Of a stretch of DNA of 5,664 bases, positions 1 to 5,089 are shown piece by piece. Both the position numbers and the translations under genes were made by a program. The DNA comes from an uncultured Clostridia bacterium. GTDB lineage: Bacteria > Bacillota > Clostridia > Oscillospirales > Ruminococcaceae. Within the stretch, counting starts at the first letter, position 1. Each line of letters opens with the position of its first letter. Where the stretch lies: the NCBI GenBank assembly GCA_937901805.1, contig CALDJI010000213.1, positions 1 through 5,664 on the forward strand, given 5' to 3'. The notes under the pieces were generated by a model. It saw only the letters and a list, made by a program, of their open reading frames with translations, was not told the DNA's origin and searched no databases.

Positions 1-439
1 GCAGCCCATTGAGCGCGGCAAGACGGGAGACCGTAGTGCCGTACCGCCGGGCAATTCCCCACAGGGTGTCCCCGCGCCGCACTGTTACGGTTCTCCCAGT
101 ATTCTCCATTTCACCGGAAGACGGCGTTTCTGTGAGTTTAATCACCTGCCCGGGATAGATCAAATCCGGGTTGCGCAGCCCATTGAGCGCGGCAAGACGG
201 GAGACCGTAGTGCCGTACCGCCGGGCAATTCCCCACAGGGTGTCCCCGCGCCGCACTGTTACGGTTCTCCCAGTATTCTCCATTTCACCGGAAGACGGCG
301 TTTCTGTGAGTTTAATCACCTGCCCGGGATAGATCAAATCCGGGTTGCGCAGCCCATTGAGCGCGGCAAGACGGGAGACCGTAGTGCCGTACCGCCGGGC
401 AATCCCCCACAGAGTGTCCCCGCGCCGCACTGTTACGGT
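1..439 (-). repeat. 174-bp tandem repeat encoding LysM domain plus linker
   Basis: Period is 174 bp, exactly 58 codons (44-residue LysM plus 14-residue linker), so copy changes keep frame. About 2.5 copies are visible: 439-266, 265-92 and 91-1 (cut by the window edge). By eye, 1-174 and 175-348 are identical base for base. The copy nearest the GH25 domain differs only at 404 (C instead of T) and 413 (A instead of G); both changes are synonymous (Gly, Thr). Such identity at silent sites points to recent duplication or gene conversion. More copies may lie to the left of the window. Confidence 0.96.
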
Positions 440-1165
440 CATCGGTTCCACTCGCGGAGGCAGGGACTCCTCTTCTCCTAAAAATATGCCGTCTGTGAAG
501 ACATCCAGATCCACTCTCCCGGAAATTCCTGGAATGCTTCCCTCATCCGAGTACTGGAAACCAACCCAGGTATCCCATACCGGACTATCGGAAGGCTGCT
601 CTACACCCCACTCTGCCACCCAAAGCGGATATCGGGAGAGAGCGGAATCCCAAAGATCTCCAGCATTGCTCGCATCGGAATAAACAACCGGCGTGTGGCC
701 GCTGAGCTGTTCCACTTTCGTCAAAAAAGTGCGTGCAATCACATTGATTTGCTGTCTGCCAAGGCCGCCAAAGGATTCAAAATCCATGGCAAGACGCAGA
801 TCCGCCTCTTTTCCACTGACTGTCTGGACAAAGAAATGGGCCTGCTGCTGCGCTTGTTCCTCCGTCCGCGCCGTCAGATAATGGTAAAAACCGACTTTCA
901 GCCCCGCAGCCCGCGCACTCTGGTAATTCTCTTCAAAACGGGTATCCACTCCGTCCGCCCCAATGGTACTGCGGAGATAAACTGTCTCGATCCCGGATTG
1001 CTTTACCGCAGAAAAATCAATAGCCCCCTGCCATTCGCTGACGTCAATTCCCTGGTACTGCTCTCCCTCTGGCTGTAAGGCTGACACCCCATAAGAACCC
1101 AGCATAATGCAGAAAATGCACAGCGCACACAACAGGCTGAAAAGCCTGTTTTTTATCCGTATCAT
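1..1165 (-). CDS. Secreted GH25 lysozyme with C-terminal LysM repeats (3' end outside window)
   Basis: Predicted muramidase that cleaves the MurNAc-GlcNAc bond of peptidoglycan outside the membrane. 388 codons are visible; the C-terminus runs off the left edge. Residues 1-29 form a signal peptide: basic start, hydrophobic stretch 8-24, likely cut after GVSA. The GH25 domain spans about 38-228, with the opening motif GIDVSEWQG (D41), the catalytic DFE pair (D128, E130) and a VDLDVF strand near its end (D219), all typical of the family. LysM domains follow at 243-286, 301-344 and 359 onward, joined by identical 14-residue linkers (TETPSSGEMENTGR); LysM binds glycan chains and would hold the enzyme on the wall. 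The ATG start has GGGAGGA 6 bases upstream. The Amidase_6 gene ends 64 bases upstream on the same strand, so the two may be co-transcribed. The LysM region is an almost perfect DNA repeat. GH25 assignment is firm; the physiological role (growth, division, sporulation or attack on other cells) cannot be told from sequence. Confidence 0.93.
   Translation of the reverse strand, partial: MIRIKNRLFSLLCALCIFCIMLGSYGVSALQPEGEQYQGIDVSEWQGAIDFSAVKQSGIETVYLRSTIGADGVDTRFEENYQSARAAGLKVGFYHYLTARTEEQAQQQAHFFVQTVSGKEADLRLAMDFESFGGLGRQQINVIARTFLTKVEQLSGHTPVVYSDASNAGDLWDSALSRYPLWVAEWGVEQPSDSPVWDTWVGFQYSDEGSIPGISGRVDLDVFTDGIFLGEEESLPPRVEPMTVTVRRGDTLWGIARRYGTTVSRLAALNGLRNPDLIYPGQVIKLTETPSSGEMENTGRTVTVRRGDTLWGIARRYGTTVSRLAALNGLRNPDLIYPGQVIKLTETPSSGEMENTGRTVTVRRGDTLWGIARRYGTTVSRLAALNGL
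1131..1154 (+). terminator. Terminator-like hairpin on the antisense strand, inside the lysozyme signal-peptide codons
   Basis: AACAGGCT (1131-1138) and AGCCTGTT (1143-1150) form an 8-bp perfect stem around a GAAA loop. On the plus strand this is followed directly by four more T, giving a run of six. That is the shape of an intrinsic terminator for plus-strand transcription, yet no plus-strand gene precedes it. On the minus strand the same stem lies in codons 6-12 of the lysozyme mRNA, about 15 bases after the start codon, where it could affect translation. Function is inferred; it may be coincidence within coding sequence. Confidence 0.35.
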
Positions 1166-1229
1166 AAAAAATCCTCCCATCCTCCAGATACCCCATTGTA
1201 TTCCGGAAGAGGGCGCTTTTGTGATTCCA

Positions 1230-1709
1230 TTATTTGCGTACGCCCAGAATGTGCAGAAATCTCGTCCGATCATAGAGATAGGTGTCCAGCGGCCTGCGCC
1301 ACGCGTCAAAACTGTGTGCTGCCACCAAAATCCCTGCTCCGTCATTTTCTACAATGACCGGACAATGGTAAAAATGCCCGTCCGCTGTTCCCAGCTGTAC
1401 CAGATCGCCGGGCAGGGCATCTGCGGCATTCACCTCTTTTGCATAAGGACCCGGACCCTGATTCTGCGTCAAAAAGCGATAGAAATATTCCACCCCTGTC
1501 CAAGACGCCGTCCGATTGCTGCTGGTTGCATAATACCATCCAGTTATCGGAGTCCAGTTCATAATCCCACTTCCCGCATAGACACACTGAGAAGCAAAAT
1601 TAGCGCAGTCCCCGCCCAGGGTTTCAAAATCCAGATAGGCGGGATTGCGGGACATCGCCCATTTTTCTGCATACTTAACTGCGGTGGATCGTTCATAGGG
1701 ACATTCCAT
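1230..1709 (-). CDS. Amidase_6-domain protein (putative papain-like cell-wall amidase/peptidase)
   Basis: A 159-residue protein that is essentially one Amidase_6 domain. Recognisable blocks are PYERSTAVKYAEKWA (4-18), the nucleophile motif GGDCANFASQC (32-42, C35), a tryptophan/tyrosine-rich middle (NWTPITGWYY), PGDLVQLG (100-107), DGHFYHCPVIV (110-120; H115 is the likely catalytic base) and AAHSFDAWRRPL (130-141; H132). Family knowledge suggests an NlpC/P60-like Cys-His fold that cuts amide bonds, probably in peptidoglycan; the substrate is not known. The frame stays open to an ATG at 1781, but that start has no good ribosome site. AGAGGTG at 1717-1723 lies 7 bases before the ATG at 1709 and only 1 before the ATG at 1715, so I chose 1709. 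No signal peptide or membrane segment is seen with any of the three starts, which is odd for a wall enzyme. It is probably the first gene of a unit with the GH25 lysozyme. I see no convincing promoter. Confidence 0.85.
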   Translation of the reverse strand: MECPYERSTAVKYAEKWAMSRNPAYLDFETLGGDCANFASQCVYAGSGIMNWTPITGWYYATSSNRTASWTGVEYFYRFLTQNQGPGPYAKEVNAADALPGDLVQLGTADGHFYHCPVIVENDGAGILVAAHSFDAWRRPLDTYLYDRTRFLHILGVRK

Positions 1710-1716
1710 CAGCATA

Positions 1717-1723
1717 CACCTCT
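1717..1723 (-). promoter_or_regulatory. Ribosome binding site that decides the amidase start
   Basis: On the minus strand the sequence reads AAAAAGAGGTG, a near match to the canonical AAAGGAGGTG. Spacing from GAGG is 3 bases to the ATG at 1715 (too short) and 9 bases to the ATG at 1709 (suitable). No comparable site precedes the upstream in-frame ATG at 1781, where only a weak TTGGA is seen. Confidence 0.6.
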
Positions 1724-1806
1724 TTTTCAGTATATGAAAGGATGTGCGGATTTGCCCGAACAGATGGGGCGGCCCTTTCATTCCAAGAATACAGTCTGGC
1801 TAACAG

Positions 1807-1849
1807 AAAAAGGCATACCATAAGGATTTTTCCCATGGTATGCCTTTTT
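1807..1849 (-). terminator. Second (distal) hairpin terminator behind rpsI, symmetric
   Basis: A perfect 15-bp stem: 1807-1821 pairs with 1835-1849, with a 13-base loop. Read on the minus strand the stem ends in five U, and read on the plus strand it also ends in a U-run, so it could work both ways. It follows the main rpsI terminator and lies upstream of the amidase gene. Its likely role is to insulate the cell-wall hydrolase genes from strong ribosomal-protein transcription. Confidence 0.7.
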
Positions 1850-1856
1850 CGTATTG

Positions 1857-1892
1857 AAAAAAACCGTCCCCATATTGTATGGGGACGGTTTT
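1857..1892 (-). terminator. Intrinsic terminator of the rplM-rpsI operon
   Basis: 1860-1874 pairs with 1878-1892 in a 15-bp perfect stem with a 3-base loop; the core is the GC-rich CCGTCCCC/GGGGACGG. On the minus strand it is followed by a run of seven U (1863-1857). It starts 20 bases after the rpsI stop codon. All features of a strong rho-independent terminator are present. Confidence 0.93.
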
Positions 1893-1911
1893 GCTTTTGA
1901 GAAACGAAAAA

Positions 1912-2310
1912 CTATCTCTTGGAGAACTGCGGAGCGCGACGAGCTGCTTTGAGACCGTACTTCTTACGCTCTTTCATACGCGGATCGCGGGTCAGGAAGC
2001 CTGCCTTTTTCAGGACAGCGCGGAACTCCGGATTGACGCCGAGAAGCGCTCTGGAAATACCGTGGCGGATAGCGCCTGCCTGGCCGGAAACACCGCCGCC
2101 TGCAACGGTGCAGACGATGTCATAGTTACCGACAGTATTGGTCAAATTCAGCGGCTGACGGACAATCAGTTTGAGGGTCTCAAGACCAAAGTAATCGTCA
2201 ATATCTCTGCCGTTGATGGTGATATTACCGGTTCCCTCGTAGATACGGACGCGGGAAACAGAATTTTTTCTTCTTCCAGTGCCATAGAAATATGGTTTAG
2301 AATCGTACAT
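1912..2310 (-). CDS. rpsI: 30S ribosomal protein S9 (uS9)
   Basis: Complete 132-residue S9, normal length for bacteria. It is a component of the small-subunit head. Visible family marks are the N-terminal [15 protein letters not shown] (9-23), the S9 signature around [19 protein letters not shown] (71-89), [20 protein letters not shown] (108-127) and the C-terminal QFSKR, the basic tail that in known ribosomes reaches the P-site tRNA. An in-frame TTG lies one codon upstream at 2313, but the ATG at 2310 has a strong GGGGAGG site 8 bases before it and is the better start. It is separated from rplM by 19 bases, the second gene of the classic L13-S9 pair, and is followed by a strong terminator. 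Stop codon is TAG. Confidence 0.98.
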   Translation of the reverse strand: MYDSKPYFYGTGRRKNSVSRVRIYEGTGNITINGRDIDDYFGLETLKLIVRQPLNLTNTVGNYDIVCTVAGGGVSGQAGAIRHGISRALLGVNPEFRAVLKKAGFLTRDPRMKERKKYGLKAARRAPQFSKR

Positions 2311-2329
2311 CAAAAATGCCTCCCCTCAA

Positions 2330-2758
2330 TTAAAACTCGTAAGTTTCTGGTTTTTGTGCTGCATGATTGTGAGCGGCACCTTTGTATACGCGAAGACGAG
2401 TGAGCGCCTTGCGGCCGATGGTGGTGTCCGGAATCATCCCCTTGATAGCAAGGGTCATTGCCTTTTCCGGATTTTCTGCCATCAAAGTAGCATATTTTAC
2501 TTCTTTGAGGCCGCCAACCCAACCGGTGTGATGACGATAGTATTTCTGCTCAAGTTTTTTGCCGGTCAAAACCGCTTTTTCCGCATTGATTACAATGACA
2601 TGATCACCGCAGTCAACATGCGGGGTAAAGGTGACCTTCTGTTTGCCGCGGAGAAGTTCCGCTGCTTTTGCGGCGACGCGTCCGAGAGGCTTGTCTGTTG
2701 CATCCAGCACATACCAGGAACGGTTGACTTCGCCGGCTTTTGCCATAAACGTTGACAT
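2330..2758 (-). CDS. rplM: 50S ribosomal protein L13 (uL13)
   Basis: Complete 142-residue L13, the usual bacterial length. It is an early-assembling protein of the large subunit that binds 23S rRNA. Visible blocks are RSWYVLDATDKPLGRVAAKA (13-32), FTPHVDCGDHVIVINAEK (44-61), KYYRHHTGWVGGLK (72-85) and the family signature around IKGMIPDTTIGRKAL (105-119) to RVYKGAAHNHAAQKP (123-137). The frame stays open nine codons further to an ATG at 2785. The ATG at 2758 has AGGAGGG 7 bases upstream and gives the standard length, so I chose it. First gene of the rplM-rpsI operon, preceded by a structured leader and a consensus promoter. Nothing is unusual in the protein. Confidence 0.98.
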   Translation of the reverse strand: MSTFMAKAGEVNRSWYVLDATDKPLGRVAAKAAELLRGKQKVTFTPHVDCGDHVIVINAEKAVLTGKKLEQKYYRHHTGWVGGLKEVKYATLMAENPEKAMTLAIKGMIPDTTIGRKALTRLRVYKGAAHNHAAQKPETYEF

Positions 2759-2839
2759 GTTTTTTCCCTCCTGCGATATATTCACAAGTTATGATTTCCA
2801 TTTCTGCTGTCCCGAAATGGGCAGACCTCGAAACAGGCA
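2759..2839 (-). promoter_or_regulatory. rplM 5' leader with mutually exclusive hairpins (candidate L13 leader)
   Basis: From the expected start point near 2839 to the rplM ATG is about 80 nt. One fold pairs 2798-2804 with 2814-2820 (7 bp, CCATTTC/GAAATGG, 9-base loop). A competing fold pairs CCC 2811-2813 with GGG 2819-2821 and CTG 2807-2809 with CAG 2822-2824, with an outer TTTC/GAAA closing pair (2801-2804 with 2830-2833). Both use the same bases, so they exclude each other. Firmicutes are known to have an L13 leader RNA family upstream of rplM, thought to mediate autoregulation. Position and size fit, but I could not compare with the family model. Confidence 0.5.
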
Positions 2840-2845
2840 AGTTAT

Positions 2846-2874
2846 ATTATAGGGAGTTTTCCAGGTGGTGTCAA
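2846..2874 (-). promoter_or_regulatory. Full-consensus housekeeping promoter of rplM-rpsI
   Basis: Read on the minus strand: -35 TTGACA (2874-2869), a 17-base spacer, and -10 TATAAT (2851-2846). Both hexamers match the sigma-A consensus at all six positions with the optimal spacing. Predicted transcription start is 2839 or 2838. Confidence 0.93.
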
Positions 2875-2877
2875 GCA

Positions 2878-2898
2878 TTTTTTTGATTTTTTTAATTT
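2878..2898 (-). promoter_or_regulatory. A-tract UP element upstream of the rplM promoter
   Basis: On the minus strand two runs of seven A (2884-2878 and 2893-2887) lie just upstream of the -35 box, with centres 9 bases apart, close to one helical turn. They fall at about -39 to -54 from the predicted start, where the RNA polymerase alpha subunit C-terminal domains contact UP elements. This suits a strong, growth-linked ribosomal promoter. Effect on strength is inferred. Confidence 0.65.
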
Positions 2899-2976
2899 AT
2901 ATCCCTCACACCTCTTGTTTTCTCTGTTTTTTATGGATTTATCTCGTTTATTCTCACGTGCCATTTCATTTTTTTC

Positions 2977-3005
2977 TTGCAACCTCTCCCCGTTTTGTGT
3001 AGAAT
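2977..3005 (+). promoter_or_regulatory. Sigma-A-type promoter of the ttcA-like gene
   Basis: -35 TTGCAA (2977-2982, 4 of 6 consensus), a 17-base spacer, and -10 TAGAAT (3000-3005, 5 of 6). Predicted start is near 3012, giving a roughly 43-nt untranslated leader. It is divergent from the rplM promoter, with about 100 bases of T-rich sequence between the two -35 boxes; apart from the rplM UP element I see no gene or further element there. Confidence 0.65.
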
Positions 3006-3054
3006 ACCCTTAGTTTCTTAACAAAAGATTGAATTCGCAGAAAGGAAACATATT

Positions 3055-3819
3055 ATGCAGGACATTCTTGGATATATGCGTAAAGCCATCACCGATTACC
3101 ATATGATAGAGGATGGGGATAAAATTGCCGTCGGCGTTTCCGGCGGAAAGGATTCCGTCGTATTACTGACCGGCCTGGCCTGGCTCCAGCGTTTTATCGG
3201 CATCCGCTATACCCTGGTCGCTGTAACGCTTGACCCCGGCTTTGAGGGAAGACAGGAAGACTATTCCCCCATCGCCGCCCTATGCGAACAGTTTGGGATG
3301 GAATATGTGGTTAAACGCACTGGGATGGGGGAAATCATCTTTGATATCCGGCAGGAAAAAAATCCATGCAGCCTTTGCTCCAGAATGCGCAGAGGCGCGC
3401 TCCACGACACGGCAAAAGAGTATGGGTGCAATAAAATTGCCCTCGGTCACCATTTTGACGACGCCGTGGAAACTTTCTTTATGAACCTGTTTCATGAAGG
3501 ACGGATCGGGTGTTTTTCTCCGGTCAGCTACCTTTCCAGAAAAGATTTGACTATGATCCGCCCGCTTGTCTATGCCAGCGAACGGGAAATCCGCAATGCG
3601 GCTGTCCGGGAGCATCTTCCAATTGTCAAGAGTAAATGCCCTGTGGACGGCGTCACCAACCGGCAAAAAACCAAAGAATGGCTGCTTCAGATGGAGCAGG
3701 AATATCCCGGACTGCGTAAGCGGGTCTTCGGAGCTATGAAACGTGCGGATGTGGATGGATGGGGAACCGGGGAGGCTCCCCGGCAGAATCGAGACGGTAT
3801 CCATTCCAAAAGCCATTGA
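3055..3819 (+). CDS. ttcA: TtcA-family tRNA thiolation enzyme (PP-loop ATPase, Fe-S)
   Basis: 254-residue cytoplasmic protein of the TtcA group, which thiolates cytidine 32 in certain tRNAs using ATP and a 4Fe-4S cluster. The N-terminal PP-loop SGGKDS is at 29-34. Then come VTLDPGF (58-63 region), the CSLCSRMRRG motif with C105 and C108, GHHFDDAVETFFMN (131-144), IRPLVYASEREIR (168-180), and C195 in KSKCP, the probable third cluster ligand. The tail MEQEYPGLRKRVFGAM resembles the E. coli TtcA C-terminus. It is shorter than E. coli TtcA (about 311 residues), which is usual for Firmicutes homologues. The ATG has AAAGGA 8 bases upstream. The last 20 residues look variable. The stop codon overlaps the -35 box of the next gene's promoter. 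I see no terminator, so read-through into the reductase is possible. Family membership is firm; exact tRNA target is not proven here, as other PP-loop thiolases are related. Confidence 0.85.
   Translation: MQDILGYMRKAITDYHMIEDGDKIAVGVSGGKDSVVLLTGLAWLQRFIGIRYTLVAVTLDPGFEGRQEDYSPIAALCEQFGMEYVVKRTGMGEIIFDIRQEKNPCSLCSRMRRGALHDTAKEYGCNKIALGHHFDDAVETFFMNLFHEGRIGCFSPVSYLSRKDLTMIRPLVYASEREIRNAAVREHLPIVKSKCPVDGVTNRQKTKEWLLQMEQEYPGLRKRVFGAMKRADVDGWGTGEAPRQNRDGIHSKSH
3767..3783 (+). other. GC-rich hairpin in the last codons of the ttcA-like gene
   Basis: CCGGGGA (3767-3773) and TCCCCGG (3777-3783) form a perfect 7-bp stem with a 3-base loop. No T-run follows, so it is not a standard terminator. It lies about 35 bases before the stop codon and could slow 3' decay or pause polymerase; it may also be chance. 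Confidence 0.35.
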
Positions 3820-3846
3820 CTTAGAGCAAGCTCCAGATGTTATAAT
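3816..3846 (+). promoter_or_regulatory. Promoter with 19-bp spacer and internal dyad (MerR-family type) for the reductase
   Basis: -35 TTGACT (3816-3821, 5 of 6) and -10 TATAAT (3841-3846, 6 of 6) are separated by 19 bases, longer than the optimal 17. Inside the spacer lies the dyad GAGC-AA-GCTC (3824-3833), extending imperfectly to TTAGAGCA/AGCTCCAG (3821-3836). The dyad centre falls after spacer base 7. A long spacer with a dyad displaced toward the -35 box is the known layout of promoters that MerR-family activators untwist (mer, SoxR, and AdhR/NmlR aldehyde-type regulators). No MerR-like gene is in the window. The -35 overlaps the stop codon of the ttcA-like gene. Confidence 0.6.
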
Positions 3847-3877
3847 AACAATAATAGCAAAGAAATGTTTTTATACA

Positions 3878-3915
3878 GGGAACGGTTCCCCTTTCCATTG
3901 TTCTGAAACAGAACA
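3878..3915 (+). promoter_or_regulatory. Two small hairpins in the reductase mRNA leader
   Basis: GGGAA-CGG-TTCCC (3878-3890) and GTTCTG-AAA-CAGAAC (3900-3914, extendable by one T-A pair) stand in the roughly 100-nt leader between the predicted start near 3853 and the ribosome site at 3944-3950. Neither is followed by a U-run and neither covers the ribosome site. They might stabilise the mRNA; no riboswitch class is recognised. Confidence 0.35.
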
Positions 3916-3957
3916 GGCGGACAAAAGCATTTCCTGCGGCAAGAAGGAGGAGTATCC

Positions 3958-5076
3958 ATGAAAAAACTGGGATTTGGCACCATGCGTCTTCCGCTGCTCG
4001 ACAGCGGCGACCCCACTTCCATTGATATGGAACAGTTCTGCCGGATGGCGGATGAATTTATCGGGCGTGGATTTACCTATTTTGACACTGCCTATATGTA
4101 CCACAATCACAAAAGTGAAATCGCCGTACGGGAAGCGGTTGTCAAACGGCATCCACGCAGCAGTTTTACCCTGGCGTCCAAACTGCCGATGTCCATGCTC
4201 AAAGACGCAGAACACCAACAGACTGTTTTTGAAGAACAGCTGGAAAAGTGCGGGGTGGACTATTTTGATTATTACCTGTTACATAATCTGACAAAAATCA
4301 CTTATAAAAAAGCGGAGGAGTTCGACAGCTTCGCCTTTGCCATGCAGAAAAAAGCAGAGGGAAAAGTCCGGCATGTGGGATTCTCCTTTCACGATGAGGC
4401 GGATCTGCTCGATGAAATCCTGACAAAGCACCCGGAAGTGGAATTTGTCCAGCTCCAGCTCAACTACATTGACTGGGAAAGCCAGACCATCCAATCCCGC
4501 GCCTGCTATGAGGTCTGTGTCAAACACCACAAACCGGTAATCGTTATGGAACCGGTTAAAGGTGGCATCCTGGTCAATTCCCTGCCGCAAAAGGCAAAAG
4601 ACCTGTACGAACAGGCAAACCCCGCGATGTCTACAGCGTCCTGGGCCGTTCGGTTTGCCGCCAGTCTTGAAAACGTGATGATGGTACTCAGCGGGATGTC
4701 TTCGATAGAACAGTTGGAGGATAACCTGTCCTATATGGAAGACTTCCAGCCCCTGTCCAAAGAGGAGCACGCCACTATTGAAAAAGCGGTCGCTATCCTC
4801 AATGAATCTGCCATGGTTGCCTGCACCGCATGCGCCTACTGTGTGGAAGGATGCCCGATGAACATCCAAATCCCGAAATACTTCGCCGCCTATAATGCGG
4901 TCAAGCAGTTCGGGGAAAAAGTTCTTGGAAACCAGCGGATGTACTATAATGTCAGCGCAGAGGGCAACGGAAAGGCATCCGAGTGTATTGCCTGCGGGCA
5001 ATGCGAGGGGATTTGCCCCCAGCATCTCCCGATTATCGAGCTGCTGAAAGATGTCGCTCAGACCTTTGAACAATAA
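3958..5076 (+). CDS. Aldo/keto reductase with C-terminal double 4Fe-4S ferredoxin-like domain
   Basis: Complete 372-residue protein. Residues 1-265 form an aldo/keto reductase barrel: GFGTMRLP (5-12), FDTAYMY (42-48), ASKLP (73-77), LLHN (107-110), GKVRHVGFSFH (135-145), QLNY (167-170), MEPVKGG (197-203) and a late SGMSS (245-249). The catalytic tetrad D43, Y48, K75 and H109 is intact. Residues 289-299 carry CxxCxxCxxxCP (C289, C292, C295, C299) and 343-353 carry a second (C343, C346, C349, C353), predicting two 4Fe-4S clusters. This fusion is common in anaerobic Firmicutes. It is presumed to reduce carbonyl compounds with NAD(P)H while the clusters exchange electrons with an unknown partner; substrate is unknown. 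No signal peptide, so cytoplasmic. An excellent AAGGAGG lies 7 bases before the ATG. It has its own MerR-type promoter, suggesting induction by aldehydes or other electrophiles, and a strong terminator. Confidence 0.95.
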   Translation: MKKLGFGTMRLPLLDSGDPTSIDMEQFCRMADEFIGRGFTYFDTAYMYHNHKSEIAVREAVVKRHPRSSFTLASKLPMSMLKDAEHQQTVFEEQLEKCGVDYFDYYLLHNLTKITYKKAEEFDSFAFAMQKKAEGKVRHVGFSFHDEADLLDEILTKHPEVEFVQLQLNYIDWESQTIQSRACYEVCVKHHKPVIVMEPVKGGILVNSLPQKAKDLYEQANPAMSTASWAVRFAASLENVMMVLSGMSSIEQLEDNLSYMEDFQPLSKEEHATIEKAVAILNESAMVACTACAYCVEGCPMNIQIPKYFAAYNAVKQFGEKVLGNQRMYYNVSAEGNGKASECIACGQCEGICPQHLPIIELLKDVAQTFEQ

Positions 5077-5089
5077 TTTTCCAATTATA

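Noticed and set aside
1..439. CRISPR or phage-type repeat array
   Set aside because: The repeats are in frame with coding sequence, 174 bp long with no unique spacers, and encode LysM domains.
345..1078. Plus-strand open frames of 62-127 codons across the lysozyme region
   Set aside because: They are shadows of the minus-strand GH25-LysM gene, which has signal peptide, catalytic motifs and repeats; the shadow frames show no domain or ribosome site.
1729..1736. CATATACT on the minus strand as a sporulation (SigE-like) -10 box for the amidase gene
   Set aside because: The predicted start would fall at about 1722, on top of the ribosome site, and no convincing -35 partner is present.
1716..1781. 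Longer amidase start at the ATG at 1781
   Set aside because: No good ribosome site before it, the extra N-terminal residues look non-conserved, and a suitable site precedes the ATG at 1709.
1107..1823. Plus-strand open frame of 238 codons
   Set aside because: It lies opposite the Amidase_6 gene and the lysozyme start, reads through the hairpin at 1131-1154 and has no recognisable domain; the minus strand carries clear conserved motifs.
2876..3054. T-rich divergent intergenic region as a small RNA gene or riboswitch
   Set aside because: Its content is explained by the rplM UP element, the ttcA promoter and a short leader; I found no extended stem or U-tracted hairpin.
3280..3816. Minus-strand open frame of 178 codons opposite the ttcA-like gene
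   Set aside because: The plus-strand protein has unmistakable PP-loop and cysteine motifs; the opposite frame has none.
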